A stretch of DNA of 64,000 nucleotides from Dacryopinax spathularia (taxonomy: Eukaryota; Basidiomycota; Dacrymycetes; Dacrymycetales; Dacrymycetaceae), in contig JBBPFI010000011.1 of the NCBI GenBank assembly GCA_037974965.1, positions 806,001 through 870,000 of the forward strand. Direction: 5' to 3'. Below are positions 1-12,870 of this stretch, piece by piece. The position numbers and the translations under genes were made by a program. Every line of letters starts with the position of its first letter. Within the stretch, counting starts at the first letter, position 1. The notes beneath the pieces were generated by a model, which did no database searches, was not told the origin of the DNA, and worked only from the letters and a program-made list of their open reading frames with translations.

Positions 1-2344
1 TCCACTGCGTAGAAGCGGACCATTCTCGCCGGGAAAGGAGGTACCTATTGCCCGGTTCGCCCCAGCGAGCACCGAACAGTTGTCAAGAAATCTCGAGCTT
101 CCGCATCAGCCTTCTTCCGTGACCAATTCGGCGATATGCACGTTCAGCTTTCCTCCCTGTTAGACAGAGTCATTCGTCTCACGACTAGAGTGAAGGCGCT
201 GAGGTGTAAACGGTACCAGGGAGTCCGTCGTGCTGTTCATTAGAAGGAAAACAGCCTGCGGCCGGGAGTTTCTGGCTGGGTCACGTGAGTGTCATAGTAT
301 CAGCCAGACTACTGAACGAGTCAAAGAGACGATTCACGATTATCTCTACGTCCTCAAAGGAGCGGTACTGGTGTCACATGAGGCTACCTCTGCGATAGGA
401 GTAACAGGTGGCAGCTACAAGTCCGGTGGAACCGTTCCCCGGGGCCAGAGGATACCTTTGCGTTAACTGTTCCATCGATATAGTGGGGAATCCATCAGTC
501 CGCACCGCGATCCCTCACTCAATCTTCCAGCCGAACAATTCGCATGATCGAGTGTTTTCTTCTTCCCGGATTGAAGAGTTCCCCGTAGTGAGTTCTATTC
601 TCCTACTCGACAAATACAAAATCGGCGTTAAGAGGGCAAGACTCACGCCATCCGGTGTAATCCTCCGCGTGTGGCTCATTCCCGTTACTTTTCGCGGGTT
701 GGTGCGTTATCTGACTTTCAGATCCCTGGTTTACAGAATGTCCCAGTGCTTTCGTGCATCCTAATGCCTTGTCAGACCCGCAAGAAAATCGGCTGTAAGG
801 AAGCCTGACTGGCTGGCATTACTAGTCCGTCTCTCTGCTCGCCCTCCTAAGCGAGTTAGTCTCGCCCGCTATTGGGCGTCTCTTCCATATTTTCACCACA
901 TTCCGGAACTGTGGGTGCTCCTCTGGGCCCGTGCACGGGTTGATGTAAAGTCGATGAACCATTCGACCGCACCAGAAAGAAATCGCTGTTAAGTAATTTG
1001 GATATCGGCGTTAATAGTTCAGCGTCCTCCGCAGCCTGTGGTGCAGCTTCTTCCCTGTAGATTGATGTAACCAAGAGTCGGCGCCTTCAGAGGGCGTCGT
1101 TGCTGGCCCGAATGAGTTGCCGTGATTTGGAGCATACCCCGAAATCTTACGTCGGTGGTAAGGTATAAATACCGCAATCGGGGTTTGTGCGGCCCGCCGC
1201 CTGTATTTAACCTCTTCAGTTGACAGCCATAACGTTACCCTACAAGGCGCGGTCTTCACCAAGACTCACTGTGCGATTTTGTGGAGCGTAGTGCCTTTGT
1301 CCACACCGCAAACAGCATTTTCGGAGTTAAGAAGGTATACAGCCTTCGGACGTTGTTACTTGGATGGGACCCGCAGCCTTTGTTCCCACTAAGCGGGCTT
1401 TTGTCGTATAAAAAATCGGTACGGGTCAAAACAAAGGATAACTTGCTCACCTTCCATGATCCGACGACTTGCTTAACATGGGCACAGAGCAGAGCGGCGT
1501 TAACAGGAGGCTGCAGCATCCGGTGTTAGTCGTTGGAACGCAGCCCGCTGCTTGGGCAACACTCCATTGGCCTCCAGGGTCAACGATCAGTGGGGTGCCT
1601 GCCTTCCTTGCAGCATCGGCTCTTTAGTTGGGTTGCGGTATCTTGCCTATGGCGTGAAGAGCAGACAACTACATATCGCTTTGATGGGCCTAAACTGTCG
1701 GCGTTAGTTAGCCTGCCTGCTCAACCCCAGAAGCAACTTATTCACGCCCTATGTTTGAGATTTTCTCTTCCAGAGTTGCCTATGACCGGGCATCTCTGAG
1801 TGCGACAATAGGTCGGTGCAAGGGTTGACACGAAGTCGGGTGAAATGTTTCTGTGGCCTGCATGACATCGCGAAAGATTGGGTCGGCGATAAGGCATGAT
1901 TGCACCATTCGGTGTTTGTCTCCTCACCGTGGCCCACAGCCTTCGTGCGACCTCTGCAGCTTCCCATCCATCATCAAGCAGGAATCCTTTATGTACTCAA
2001 TGTGCGAGTCTAAGGCATATGGTACTCTCATGAACACCGCGAACAACACGGTCGGAGTTACGAAAACATACCTCCTTCGGCCGTAGTCCTTCGGCGTTGC
2101 CGCAACGCGTGTTCCAACTCTCTTCGCTTGATACGGTATAGCAAACCTGGACAACCTACAAAAGAAGGTAACGCACTCGCCTTACGCCTTCCGACGGCTT
2201 TCTTGACACAATCAAAGACCAATGCGGCGTCGCATTGGACCACAATGCTGGACGCTGCGACGCTGCGAAAAAGCATGTCGGCTCTAACGGCATCCCGTAG
2301 TCGGCGTTACGGACACTTCTGCTCCCTTCTAAAAGCCGCTTGCT

Positions 2345-2430
2345 TGTTGCACTGCCACCTTCGTATTGCGTGCTGTTGATCGCTGATCGTTCCTGGCGTT
2401 CCTCCCATTCACCCATTCAGCCTCCCCGCA
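2345..2430 (+). promoter_or_regulatory. HAP3 upstream block, copy 1
   Basis: A block of about 85 bp starting with TTGCACTGCCACCT and ending CAGCCTCCCC is nearly identical in all three units and sits about 100 bp before the HAP3 start codon each time. It is better preserved than the surrounding satellite. Here it drives only an exon fragment. Confidence 0.6.
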
Positions 2431-2526
2431 TTCTACTCAACAGCGTAACCACGTTCTCCACTACTGCTTCTTCTTCTTCCTTTGGCTCGAACCATACCTC
2501 CAGGCTGAAGACGAAGACGGCATCGT

Positions 2527-2674
2527 ATGTCAGATCACCCACCATTAGCCCCGCAAGAAGGGTCTACCGTTGAGCCTGCCCAGTATGCGCAGAGGACCGA
2601 GCCTCACGTGTTCACCGAGCAAGAGCTAGGCGAGTACCGCGAGCAAGATCGATTTCTCCCCGTGCGCGGCCTCG
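2527..2674 (+). pseudogene. HAP3 (NF-YB) copy 1: exon 1 remnant
   Basis: The ATG at 2527 opens the same 45-codon exon as the intact gene (ending EQDRFLP), about 93 percent identical in DNA. The GTGCGC donor follows at 2662. An intron-like stretch then runs to ATCGCCCACGTAG, the first bases of exon 2, but the acceptor reads AAG instead of CAG. After about 13 bases of exon 2 the sequence jumps to post-HAP3 satellite (the equivalent of about 8600 in unit 2). No histone fold remains, so this is a dead fragment. Confidence 0.9.
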
Positions 2675-5600
2675 GTCTCTTCCTTCACTCAGATATCGAT
2701 GAACTGACGCTGCTCCGTGAAGATCGCCCACGTAGTCGGCACACTTCAGCTGGTTTAGTACGAATCTATCGCGGTGTGCCTCTCTACCTCAATCCCAGGA
2801 AGGGGAGAAACCCGTACAAAAGGCCTCCTCGTGCTTTGCAGGAGGCGTGAAAAATTGGCGTTGAGAATGGTGCCTTCTGTAGTGCTTGTGCTCCAACGTT
2901 GCTCGCAGCGGTTAAAATCTTCATTGATCTTCCCGCCATTCGGAATAAGAGCTACCAAAAGCATGCTAATATGGTATCCCTAGGATCGCTCGTCCGCTCT
3001 GCTGGCTCGCTGTGATTGTGGGGGACCGACAGAGAACGTATCGGCGTTTACGTGTCACTACACCTTTCGGTGTGAGTTCTTGCGGCGTCAGCCTCTGGGC
3101 GAACCTTTTGGCGTATACCCACACGGCGGCAGGAGATGTATGCTGCAGGAAATGATTGGTTATTGCGGCGAACTGTTACACTCGTTTCGAGGCCGCGAAA
3201 AAGCAAGTCGGCTTTCACGACCCCTAACCTGTCGGTGTTATTCTCTTGCCAACTCAGTTTCACCCACTCGACTCACCTTGGTGGCGCCCGCTTTTCACCC
3301 GGCTCTGAGAGAACCATTTGGCTTTGACAAACCTCTTTTAACAGGTGAACTGACGGGCAAGTGCAGTGCATGGGATTGGTTTAACTGGAGAGTTCGGCGA
3401 TGCTAAACCCAAGTTCGGCATTAAGGCCCCCCAGGACGTTTGGTGTTACTTCTTCAGTGCGCTCTACCAGCTATGGTTAGCCATTGTTGTCCGAACAAGG
3501 TATAGGCTCGGACACATGATGTTTCGCGGGCGAATCCGCGCACTAGACAAGGGTATCGCGACTTGCACGACGCCGAAAACGACCATGTCGGCGTTAAGGA
3601 GTGGAAACATTGCTTGATATTGCCCCTTCAGCCTACCTGGCCGCTTGGGGTTATTAATTTTCTCTTATATCCTGACCTTAGAAGGGAAACACGGCTTCTG
3701 TAGCTATTCACGGGTCAGCAGGCCGGCCCCTGAAGGCCCCTTGGGAGAGAACATTGCAAGTATCCAAACCACCCACCAATGTACATCGTTTAGTGGTGAG
3801 ATCTCGCAGCGCGCCATGTACTGAGCCGGTCCACAGCTTGTAATGGAACACCTTCTGTAAGAGGAGTACCCGGCCACTGCAAGATAGTCAACGGGAACGT
3901 TCAACAGGGCCGCAGGACGTAGCAGCATTACATCCTCCTGAATGGAATTTGGTGTTAATCTCTAGCAGTTGCCATGACCTGACACCCACCTCTCCCACCC
4001 GAGCCTTTACATGACTACGGTCGTCTCTTGATAGAGGGGACTCGTTCGCAAAACTGTCTTCCATTCACGCGCTCGACACAGAGAAAGAACACTTCGGCAT
4101 TAAGGCGGCTTAATCTATCGGCGTTAGTTCTCCAGCGTAGTCTCGCCGCATCAGGTCGATGTTTTCGGTTCGTAAGCATATTTCCGGAAGCAGTCATGAG
4201 AGAGGACAGATTTGTCTGAACTGGGGGAAGCACTGCTTTGGTCAACCCTGCGAAAACGCAAATCGGTCCTAATGAAGGATGACTGTCGGCCTTAAGTCTT
4301 TAAGCGTGACATAGCCGTGAACTCGGTGTTACGTACCTTGAAATCCCTTATCTTTCGAACCTCGTAATGAGAGATGGCAGAATGTCTTTCTTCGAGCGTT
4401 TTGCCATATCCCTACAGTGATCCGCGAAAAGAACGGTTGAATGGATCTGGTCACGTAAAGCATCAACTATGATCATGCGAGCTGCTCATCGCTCCATGCA
4501 ACCTCTTCACAGCCCGTAAACCCGGCGACATCCTGGAGCTCAGTCAGTTCGCACCCATGCCTTCGTGCCGAGCGTGAACGGACAAGTGCAAGCCATGACA
4601 TATGGTCATACGGGACTCGTCAACGGCGCCACGCTTGATATCGGAGTTAATGCCTCGTACGGCATTGGATGTTAGCCTTTCAGGGCAAATTCCAACTGTC
4701 ATTCACCTTTATGAGTGGGTTGATTGTAGGACCCGGTCAATAGGGATTGAGGTAGTGGCTTGGATATCCGAGACTTGCTCGAGAGCGCACCAACTATGTT
4801 GCCTTCGATCTAGAAGTGCACCATTCGGCGTTCGCCGTTCAGCCGACTTCACAGCTTGTGGCTCACCTCTTAGGCGTACCTCCGTTTTAGGTAAGAGACC
4901 GTCATCGTTGTGAACGAGGGTGTCCAGTGCCCTGCTCGATGCAGCGAGAAGACTTAACCGTTGCCAAGAAGTCTGGACCTTCGGCGTTAGACTTCTTGTG
5001 TAACCCGTTTGGCGATAGGCAAGTTCCGCTTTCTCCCCTATAGGGTTCACAATCAGAGTAAGGGTTCCGAGCTCGACCTGGTAGTAAGGAGACGGTCTTG
5101 GTGTTGGGTAGAAGGGGAAAAGCGCACGTCGGGATGTTTTGGCTGGATCAGGTGAGGGGTATATCAGCCAGACTGTTGACTGAGTCAACAATAAAGGAAT
5201 GATTTACGGATATCTCTCGGCCCTTACTTGGCAGGCTATAGTCTCTCATGATGCTGCTGGTCCACTAGGAGGGACAGGTTGGAGCGAGACATCCGGAAGA
5301 ACAATTCGATGGCCGCACGAATGTAACGGCGTTAACTGTTCCATCGGCATCATGGAACTCTTTAAGTCCGCACCGCAACCTGTCACCCATGTTCCGAGCA
5401 TGATAATGCTTTTCATGACCCAGGTTCATCTCCTGTACAGACATACGGGCTCCCCCAAATGGGTTTTACTCTCCTGCTTGACAAAGAACATATCGGCGGT
5501 AAGACAAGAAGACTCGCGTCATGCGGTGTAAGTAGGCGGTGTGGCGTGCTCCGATTACTCTTTTCGGGTTTCAAGGTTAACAGACCGTGGGAGGCCTGGT

Positions 5601-7517
5601 AGTATGACTCTTCTCATTTGTGGGTTTGTAGTGGCTTGCTCGATTGCGCGAAAAATTGATCGGCTCTAAGGAAATCTAAACAGTCGGCGTTACTGGTCCG
5701 TCTCTCTGCTTGCCCACATAAGCAGGTTAGTCACAAACCCGGGTTTGTGCTTTCTTCAACCAAGAATAAAGGCAGGGTCCGACTCCGCCTTTGCGAGTGG
5801 GGCTCTGTGTCGGTGTCAATGAGCGATGTAAAGTCGTTGAACCGTTCGACGGTGCCAGAAAGGGATCGGCATTAACCGCGCCTTTGGATTTCGATGTTAA
5901 TGTTTCAGCATCATCCGCAGCTACCGGCGTAGCTTCTTCCCTGTAGATTCATGTAACCAAGAGTATGCTGCTTCAGAGGGAGTCGATATTGGAATGGGTT
6001 GCCGTGACCTGGATGATACCGCGAAATACTATGTCGGTGTTAAGGTATAAATACCGCAATCAGGGTTTGTGTGGCCCGCCGCCTTGATTTGACCTCTTTA
6101 GCTAACACTTTAACAACCAGTACAGGACGCCTCCATTGGCTCGCTGTGTGCTTTTGTGGAGCGTAGTGCCTTTACCAATACCGCAAAGAACATCATCGGA
6201 GGTAACGCAAGATCCTTGGAGGTAAGAACTATGCACCCTTCGGCCGCAGTTGTTCGACGTGGCCCGCAGTCTTTCTTTGCACTATGTGCGCTGTTCTTAT
6301 ATAATGGAACTAGAGATTGAAGAAGGAGACAGCCCGCTCATCCTGCCAGGTTCCGATAGTTTGCTTAACACAGGCAAAGTGCAGAGCGGGGTTAACGGGC
6401 CCCTGAAGCGGTCGGCGTTGGTCCTTGGCCAGTGGCGGGCTGCTTGCGAAGCACTCTCTCGGCCCACAAGGTTAACTGTCAGTGTCAGGCCTGACTTACG
6501 TGGGTGATGAGTTGCTTGGTGCATTTCAGGACCTTGCCTATGGCGCCAAACGCAGACGAACGCATATCGGCTCTAACGAAGCCGCACCATCGGCGTTAGT
6601 CTCCCTCGGTCCTCACTCCATGTCAGGAGCTAGTTCACGGCCCACGGTTCGAGCTTTCCTCTTTGGTGGATGGGATGGCTTCCGCGGCTGTAGGTGAGTG
6701 TCGGGCCTGTGCACGGATTGATGTAAGGTCGAACGAACCGTTAGACGGTGAGAGAAGGGGATTCGGCGTTAACTCAGCCATTGGCTTTCGGTATTAATGT
6801 TTCAGCGCCATCTACAATCTATGGCCCACTTTCTTGCGAACGCATGCATGTAATCAAGAGCGGACCGCTTCGGACGTTGTCGTTCCAGGCGGGACTGGGT
6901 TTCCGTGGCCTGCCTGACAGCGCAAAAGACTGGTCGGCGTTAAGGGCTGATTGCAACAGTCGGGGCTTCCCCGGCAACGTAACCCTTAGCCTTCGTGCTC
7001 GTGGGACCTCGGCAGCTTCCCACCCGTAGTCAAGGCGGAGTCCATTAAGCACCCGTTGTGTGACTCCAGGGGTTGTGGTGTTCCCGTCAACACGGGGAAC
7101 AGCACTGTCGGAGTTAATGAAACATACATCCCCCGGCCGTAGTCCTTCGGCGCTGCCGCAACGCGTGTTCCACCTCTCTTCCCTTGATAGGGTATAGTGA
7201 GCCTGGACAAAATGAAGCAAAAACTATCGCGCTCGCCCTCCCCGTTCGGACGGCTTGCCTGACACAATCAAACACCAATGCGGCGTCAAGGGCGGCGATA
7301 ACTGTCGGTGTTAGCTATTCAGCGTACCCTGCAACTGCGGGCCACCGTTTCGTCTGATAAGTTGGCCAGATTGGGACAAGCCAGTAAAATGAAGGACCGT
7401 CTGCTTGGTGCCGTGCTCCGACTTGCTCGAAGCGACACACGCAAAGCATGTCCTCTCTAACCGACTGAAGATCTCGAATCGGCGTTACGCACCTGGTGCT
7501 TCCAAACGCCGATTCCT

Positions 7518-7606
7518 GGTTGCACTGCCACCTCCGTATTGCGTGCTGTTGATCGCTGATCGTTCCTGGCGTTCCTCCCATTCACCCATTCAGCCTCCCC
7601 GCATTC
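7518..7606 (+). promoter_or_regulatory. HAP3 upstream block, copy 2
   Basis: Second copy of the conserved block, about 95 percent identical by eye to the blocks at 2345 and 13724. It contains the same CTGTTGATCGCTGATCG core and the CTCCCATTCACCCATTCAG stretch. It precedes the truncated but in-frame HAP3 copy, so that copy may still be transcribed. Confidence 0.6.
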
Positions 7607-7702
7607 CACTCGAGTCAACGGCGTAACTACTTGTTTCATTCACTCCTTTCCTTTGTTCTTTCGGCTCGCACTATAGCCTTGGCCATATAAGAAGCAGGTT
7701 GC

Positions 7703-8183
7703 ATGTCAGATCACGCACCATTAGCGTCGCAGGAAGGGTCCGGCGTCGAGCCTGCTGAGTATGCACAGAGCACCGAGCCTCACGTGTTCACCAAGCAAGA
7801 GCTGGGCGAGTACCGCGAGCAGGATCGATTTCTCCCAGTGCGCCGCCTTGTTCTCTTCTTTCACTGAAATATTGTTGAACTGACCCTTCTTCGCGCAGAT
7901 CGCCAACGTAGCCCGAAAAATGAAGTCCTCCCTCCCGCCAAACGTCAAGATCGCCAAAGACGCCAAAAGTATAGTACAGGAATGCGTTTCCGAGTTTATA
8001 AGCTTCATCACGTCCCAGGCGGCTGGGAAGTGCCATTTAGAGCGGAGGAAGACTGTGGTCGCGGTGGATATCATATTTGCGCTGAATTCATTGGGGTTTG
8101 AGAAGTATGCCCAGGTCCTCAAGATGCTGTTGGATAGGATGAGACATCTGCGTGACTGCGTCCGCTTCCTACTTCGCAGTTAG
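7703..8183 (+). CDS. Truncated HAP3/NF-YB paralogue with intact histone fold
   Basis: Exon 1 (7703-7837) and exon 2 (7899-8147), separated by a 61-nt GT-AG intron, keep the frame of the intact gene and encode the N-terminal segment and the whole NF-YB histone fold ([39 protein letters not shown]). At the end of exon 2 the donor GT is CT, so the frame reads on for 11 residues (ending LLRS) to TAG at 8183. The product would be about 139 residues without the acidic tail. NF-YB pairs with NF-YC through this fold and then binds NF-YA and CCAAT boxes. Substitutions against the full gene lie scattered (for example RIM to RKM, GED to AVD) and no stop interrupts the fold. It could be a young pseudogene or a short competitor of HAP3; transcription is unproven. 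Confidence 0.75.
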
Positions 8184-11100
8184 AACCGTCGGCGTTAGTG
8201 TTTCCGCATGAATCGTCACTTCCGCTCGCACGGAGTTAAGGTTAGCACAGGTTTATTTCCTTTGAAAGGAAGTTGAAGGTGGCTTGTGACCTCAAGGGCA
8301 GAGGGGAGAAACTCGGTTGGGAACGGCAACGGAGCAGCGGACGGGCTGTCCTCTCGCACGCGGGGGAAATGATCTGCCTGTCTGGTTATAAACTCCGATC
8401 GGACTTATCAGCAGAAGACGTCACGCACTTTAAAAAGGGGCCGTGCGCAAGGGTGATGCGTTACGGCTTCGTTCTTCGAGCTAAAGATTGCGGTCTTCAA
8501 AGTGCTGCAAGGTCACAGGCTTGTCGGGTTGCGTAAGCCCATACGGCTTCGATAATGTAGGCCTCGAGCGCCGCCTTGGGCGGGTTGCTCGAAGTCCGCA
8601 TACCTCAGCTAGTTCCATACGACCCTAATGTGCTGTGTCTCTCTACCTCAATCCCACGAATGCGAGAGGCCCGTACAAAAGACATTCCTGCGCTCTGAAG
8701 GAGGCATTAGAAATCGGCATTAAGAATGATGCCTTCCGCAGTGCTCGTGCGCCAATGTAGTCTCGCAGCGGTTGAGATCTTCATTGATCTTCAGGCTATT
8801 CAGGATAACAGGTTATTAAAAGCCTGCTAATCCGCTCTGCTGGCTTGAAGTAATTGTGGGGAACCGACAGAGAACGTATCGGCGTTTACGTGTTCCTACA
8901 CCTTTCGGTGTTAGTTCTTGTGGTGATAGGCTTAGGGCTATTATTTTGGCGTATACCCACACGGTGGCACGATATGCATGCTGCTTGAAGTGGGTGGTGA
9001 TTGCGGACAACTGTTACGCGCGTTTCCACACCGGCGAAAAGCACGTCGGCTTCAACCCTAAACCGTCGGCGTTATTCTCTGGCCAACCCATTCTCACCCA
9101 CCCGACTCAGCTTGCTCTCGCCCACTTTTCGCGCAGATCTGAGATAACCATTTGGCTGTAACAAACCTCTTCCACAGGCGAACTGACGGGCGAGTGCAGT
9201 GTATGGAATTAGTTTGACTGGAGAGTTCAGGGGTGCTAAACGCAAGATCGGCGTTAACGCCCGCGATGACAGTCGATGTTACTTCGACAGTGCACTGTAC
9301 CAGCTATGGTTGACCTTTGTTGTCTCAACGTGCTATACGAACAGACATATGCTGTCACAAGTGCCGCCTTGCTGAGTAGACGGGGTTATCGCGACTTGTA
9401 TGACGCGGAAAACGAGTATATCGGCATGAAGGACTGCAAACATTGCTTGCCATTACCCCTTCACGGTACGCGGCCACTTGGATTTCACGTTCTCGGTTTA
9501 TACCCTCACCTGAGGGGTAGCATGGTGCTTCCTCGAGTGGAATGTTGGGTGATTTCAGGGGCGGGCGCACCGCGATCGACAGCACAAAAAGAGATCGGCT
9601 CTAGTGAAATCCAAAGAGTCGGCGTTAGCGAGTCTTTCTGCTCGCCGAGATGAGCGGCGTATTCGCAACGTGGTGTCCGGCCTTCCCTGGTGCTGTGCCG
9701 TTTGTTGCAGAAGTGACACCGTGCTACGGAACCGGCGAGACGTACTCCGAAAGAATCTTGCAAGCCCGCTCGAAACCGTTCGACAATGCGATAGAATCAA
9801 GAAATCGGTGTTAACCCCTCCTCAATCGGTCGAAGGTAGTCTTTCATGGTAATCAACCACTGTCGACCACCCTTCCGTTCTCATCTGTGAGAGCGGCAAT
9901 GGAAAAATGACGGACGTAGTCTCAATCTGGCGGCTATTTGCTTGCTCGACCGCACTGAAGAACACGTCGGCCTCACTATAGTTGGTTTCTAGCCCATTCC
10001 GCCTTGGTTTTTGAGCGGAGCACGCAACCTGTGAGCTCTCTTCTCACCGCCTAACCTGACTTGACACGAATCATTTCAAGTGGGGATTGAATGGATATTT
10101 TGATGGGTTCTTGATCGGTGGGTCGCAGTGATTTACAGGTGGACAGACATATCGGTGCTAAGAAGTTCGGCGTTAGTTTCTCTGGAACAGACCGCACACC
10201 ATTCTTTACAGATAGTACACTCAGCCTTTTCCCCCTTCGGTACCGAGTCCAGGAGGGTTCAACGCGGGCTGGATATGCTCACTCTAAAGGGCTAACCAGG
10301 GGAACGCGTTGTTTGGCTCTGTACCATGGTACGGCAATGCAACCTCAGCTTGGGGGAGTATGATTTTTGAAACGTTCACGCAAGAACGCAGCTTCTTGCC
10401 GAAAGATGCATGGACTCAACCAAGGGAATACGCGCTCGCAAGGGCAGTAATATGTCATTACACAGAAGTCAAAGCAAGCGTTGGACGAGCCAACAGACCT
10501 CTCGGCGTTAACACCCCCAAGGAGTGTCGATGTTACAAATCCGGGGTGATTCTGAAGTCGTCCCCGGGACATGTGGTCTCTATGTCCATGGCCCACCAAC
10601 AACCACTGAAGGGAGCAACCTCCTTTTCATGTCCAATAGTGTTGACCCCACCCCCCCCCTCTTGTTTTTTCACGTGTCGGCGTTATTGCCTCATGACACC
10701 TCGGTGTTAGTCCTGCAACGATGCTGGCAGCACTAAGGCCTCCTTGGTGAGTTGCCAGCATATCTGGTACGCACTGACTCAGTTTGGCGATGACTGGATG
10801 CTTTATCAAGAGGTATTGCCTCACTCACCGCCCCTCATACCTCCGCGCTAATGAAGTTTAAATCATCAGAGTTACGCTTCCCGTGTGAAACAGAACTTCC
10901 ATTCCCCTTAGAATTCATGTCAGCTCTCTGCTTTATCACCTTAAAAACCATCAACTCGGCGTCCAGTCTCCGGCTCGAGGCAACGAGAACCTAACAGTTG
11001 TCAATTAGTCTCGACCTTCGGCTTGGTGACCAATTGGGCGGTACGCACGTTCAGATTCCTTCCCATTGAGATGAAGTCATCTGCAGAACGATTGGAGTGG

Positions 11101-12562
11101 AGCTCTAAGGATGAATAGGTAGCAGGAAGTCGCTCGTACTGTTCATTGGAAGGTAGACAGTGTGCGGCGGGGTGTTTTTTGTTTTTTGGACTAGGTCATG
11201 TAAGTGGCGAGGTCTCAGCCATACTGTTAACCAAGTCAAGGAGAGGACTCACGAGCGTCTCTGGGCCCTCAAATGAGAGGGTCTGATATCTCCTGATGCT
11301 GCTCCTCCAGTAGTAGGCACAGGTTGCACCGAGAAGTCACGAGGAACCGTTCGGCGGGGCCACACAGTGTATCAGCTTTAACCGTCCATCAGCATCGTGG
11401 GAAGCTTTCAGTTCGCGCCGCAACGTGTCACGCATGTTTGTAGTCGAGCACTTCCCATAATCAAGGAGCTTCTACTTGCCGGACGCACAGGTTCCCGATA
11501 CTTGGTCCTACTCTCCTGCTTGACTGAAAGTGCATCGGCGATAAGAGGGGAAGACTTGCGCCATCCGGTCTAATTCCCTGCAATCTGGCGTACTTCTGTT
11601 GCTCTTTTTTGGGTCTCACGGGTAACTGACGCTCGGACACCGGGTTTATGGTATCCGTCGTCTCATTTGTGGGTTTGTAGTGCCTTGCTCGATGGCCCGA
11701 AAAAAATGATCGGCCCTAAGGAAGTCTAAACAATCGGCGTTACTGCTCTGCCTCTCTGCTGGGCCTGCACAAGCAGGTTATTGACAAACCAATGTTTGTG
11801 CCTTCTTCTACCAAGAATAAAGGCGTGATTTCACTCCGCCTTTGTGAGTGGGGTTCTGTGCCGGTGCAATGAGCAATGTAAAGTTGATGAACCGTTCGAC
11901 GGTGTTAGGAAGGGATCGGCGTTAACCATGCCTTCGTATTTGGAGGTTCATAGTTCAGGGTCATTTGCCGCCTATCACAGAGCTTCTTGCTTGTGGATTC
12001 ATGTAATACTGAGTACACTAGTGAAGTGCTCATCGCACCTGGCAAGACTGGGTTGTCGTGACCTAGAGGACAACCCGAAAGATTATGTCGGTGTTAACAT
12101 GTACGTGCCACACTCGGGTTTTGACTGGCCCATCGCCTTTCTCTTCGGCTTACAGACTTACCGGACACCGTGCGCTCCTTCCGACGGCTCACCCCGTATT
12201 TTGATGAAGTCTAGTGCCTTCGTCAACACAGCGAACAACATCGTCGGAGTTAACAGAATATCCGCCCTTCGGCCGTAAGTCTTCGACGTGACCCGCAGCC
12301 TTGCCTTAATTTCCACGAAGTGAACTGCTATTGTGTGCAGACTCTGAACAGACTGAAAAACGAGAAAACTCCCTAACCGTCTAGGCTCTGATGGCTTGCC
12401 CAACACAGGCAAACAGCAAAGTCGCTTAACAGAAGGCTGAGGGTTTCGGTGTTAGTCGCTTGACCATGGCCCGCCGCTAGCGCAACACGCTCTCGGCCTA
12501 CAAGGTCGCCGGTCAGTGGGAGGCCGGATTTACCTGAGTGACTGGTTGCTTTCGTGAGTTGT

Positions 12563-12870
12563 AGGACCTTGCCTATGGCCCGAAAAGCATGGAAACACTT
12601 ATCGGCTCTAAGGGAGCCTAGACAGTCGGCGTTAGTAAGCCTCGCTGCTCAACCCATGTCAGCAGCTAATTCCTAACCCAATGTGTGAGTTTTCTCTTTC
12701 AAGTGGGATAACTGCAATAATTGAAGGATTGGTTGATTTGGTGGGCGGGAGTACCTTTCCTATGGTGCGAAAAGCAGACAAAGACGCATCGGCTCTAACG
12801 AAGATCTTCGGCGTTAGTCTACCTCGCCGCTCAACCCATGTCAGCAGCTAATTCAAGGCCCAATGTTGGC
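12563..12870 (+). repeat. Local tandem duplication of one ~180-bp monomer
   Basis: Two neighbouring blocks share CCTATGG, CGAAAAGCA, ATCGGCTCTAA, TTCGGCGTTAGT or its variant, and the 18-nt word CAACCCATGTCAGCAGCT, about 180 bp apart (12,572-12,680 and 12,752-12,865). They are much closer to each other than most neighbouring monomers, so duplication at monomer level went on after the higher-order units formed. Confidence 0.75.

Larger units (their letters stand above)
74..4940 (+). repeat. Higher-order repeat unit 1
   Basis: Ordered landmarks shared with units 2 and 3 define it: a CAGTTGTCAA-like start (74; 10984 in unit 3), a GCTGTTCATT block (232), the paired box at 788, GATGTAACCAAGAG (1064), TTGCCTATGGCG (1643), TCGGAGTTA (2052), HAP3 exon 1 (2527), and a post-HAP3 segment beginning near 2755. 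Offsets to unit 2 are about 4870 before the HAP3 fragment and about 5850 after it. Unit 1 therefore lacks roughly 0.7 kb at the HAP3 junction and some further sequence near its end. Confidence 0.75.
4940..10984 (+). repeat. Higher-order repeat unit 2
   Basis: The landmarks appear in the same order as in unit 1: about 5103, 5658, 5950, 6534, 7108, HAP3 copy 2 at 7703, and a post-HAP3 segment from about 8618 with boxes at 8879, 9046, 9249 and 9420. Offsets to unit 3 are a steady 6030-6220 bp. Identity to unit 3 near the 5658/11711 landmark is about 85 percent by eye; to unit 1 it is lower. This unit holds the HAP3 exon 2 segment that unit 1 has lost. Confidence 0.75.

Noticed and set aside
10309-10710. 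133-codon plus-strand open frame in the satellite, with others such as 11844-12278 and 6819-7220
   Set aside because: They cross repeat boxes, overlap frames on the other strand, have no homologue in the other two units in the same frame and no recognisable motif.
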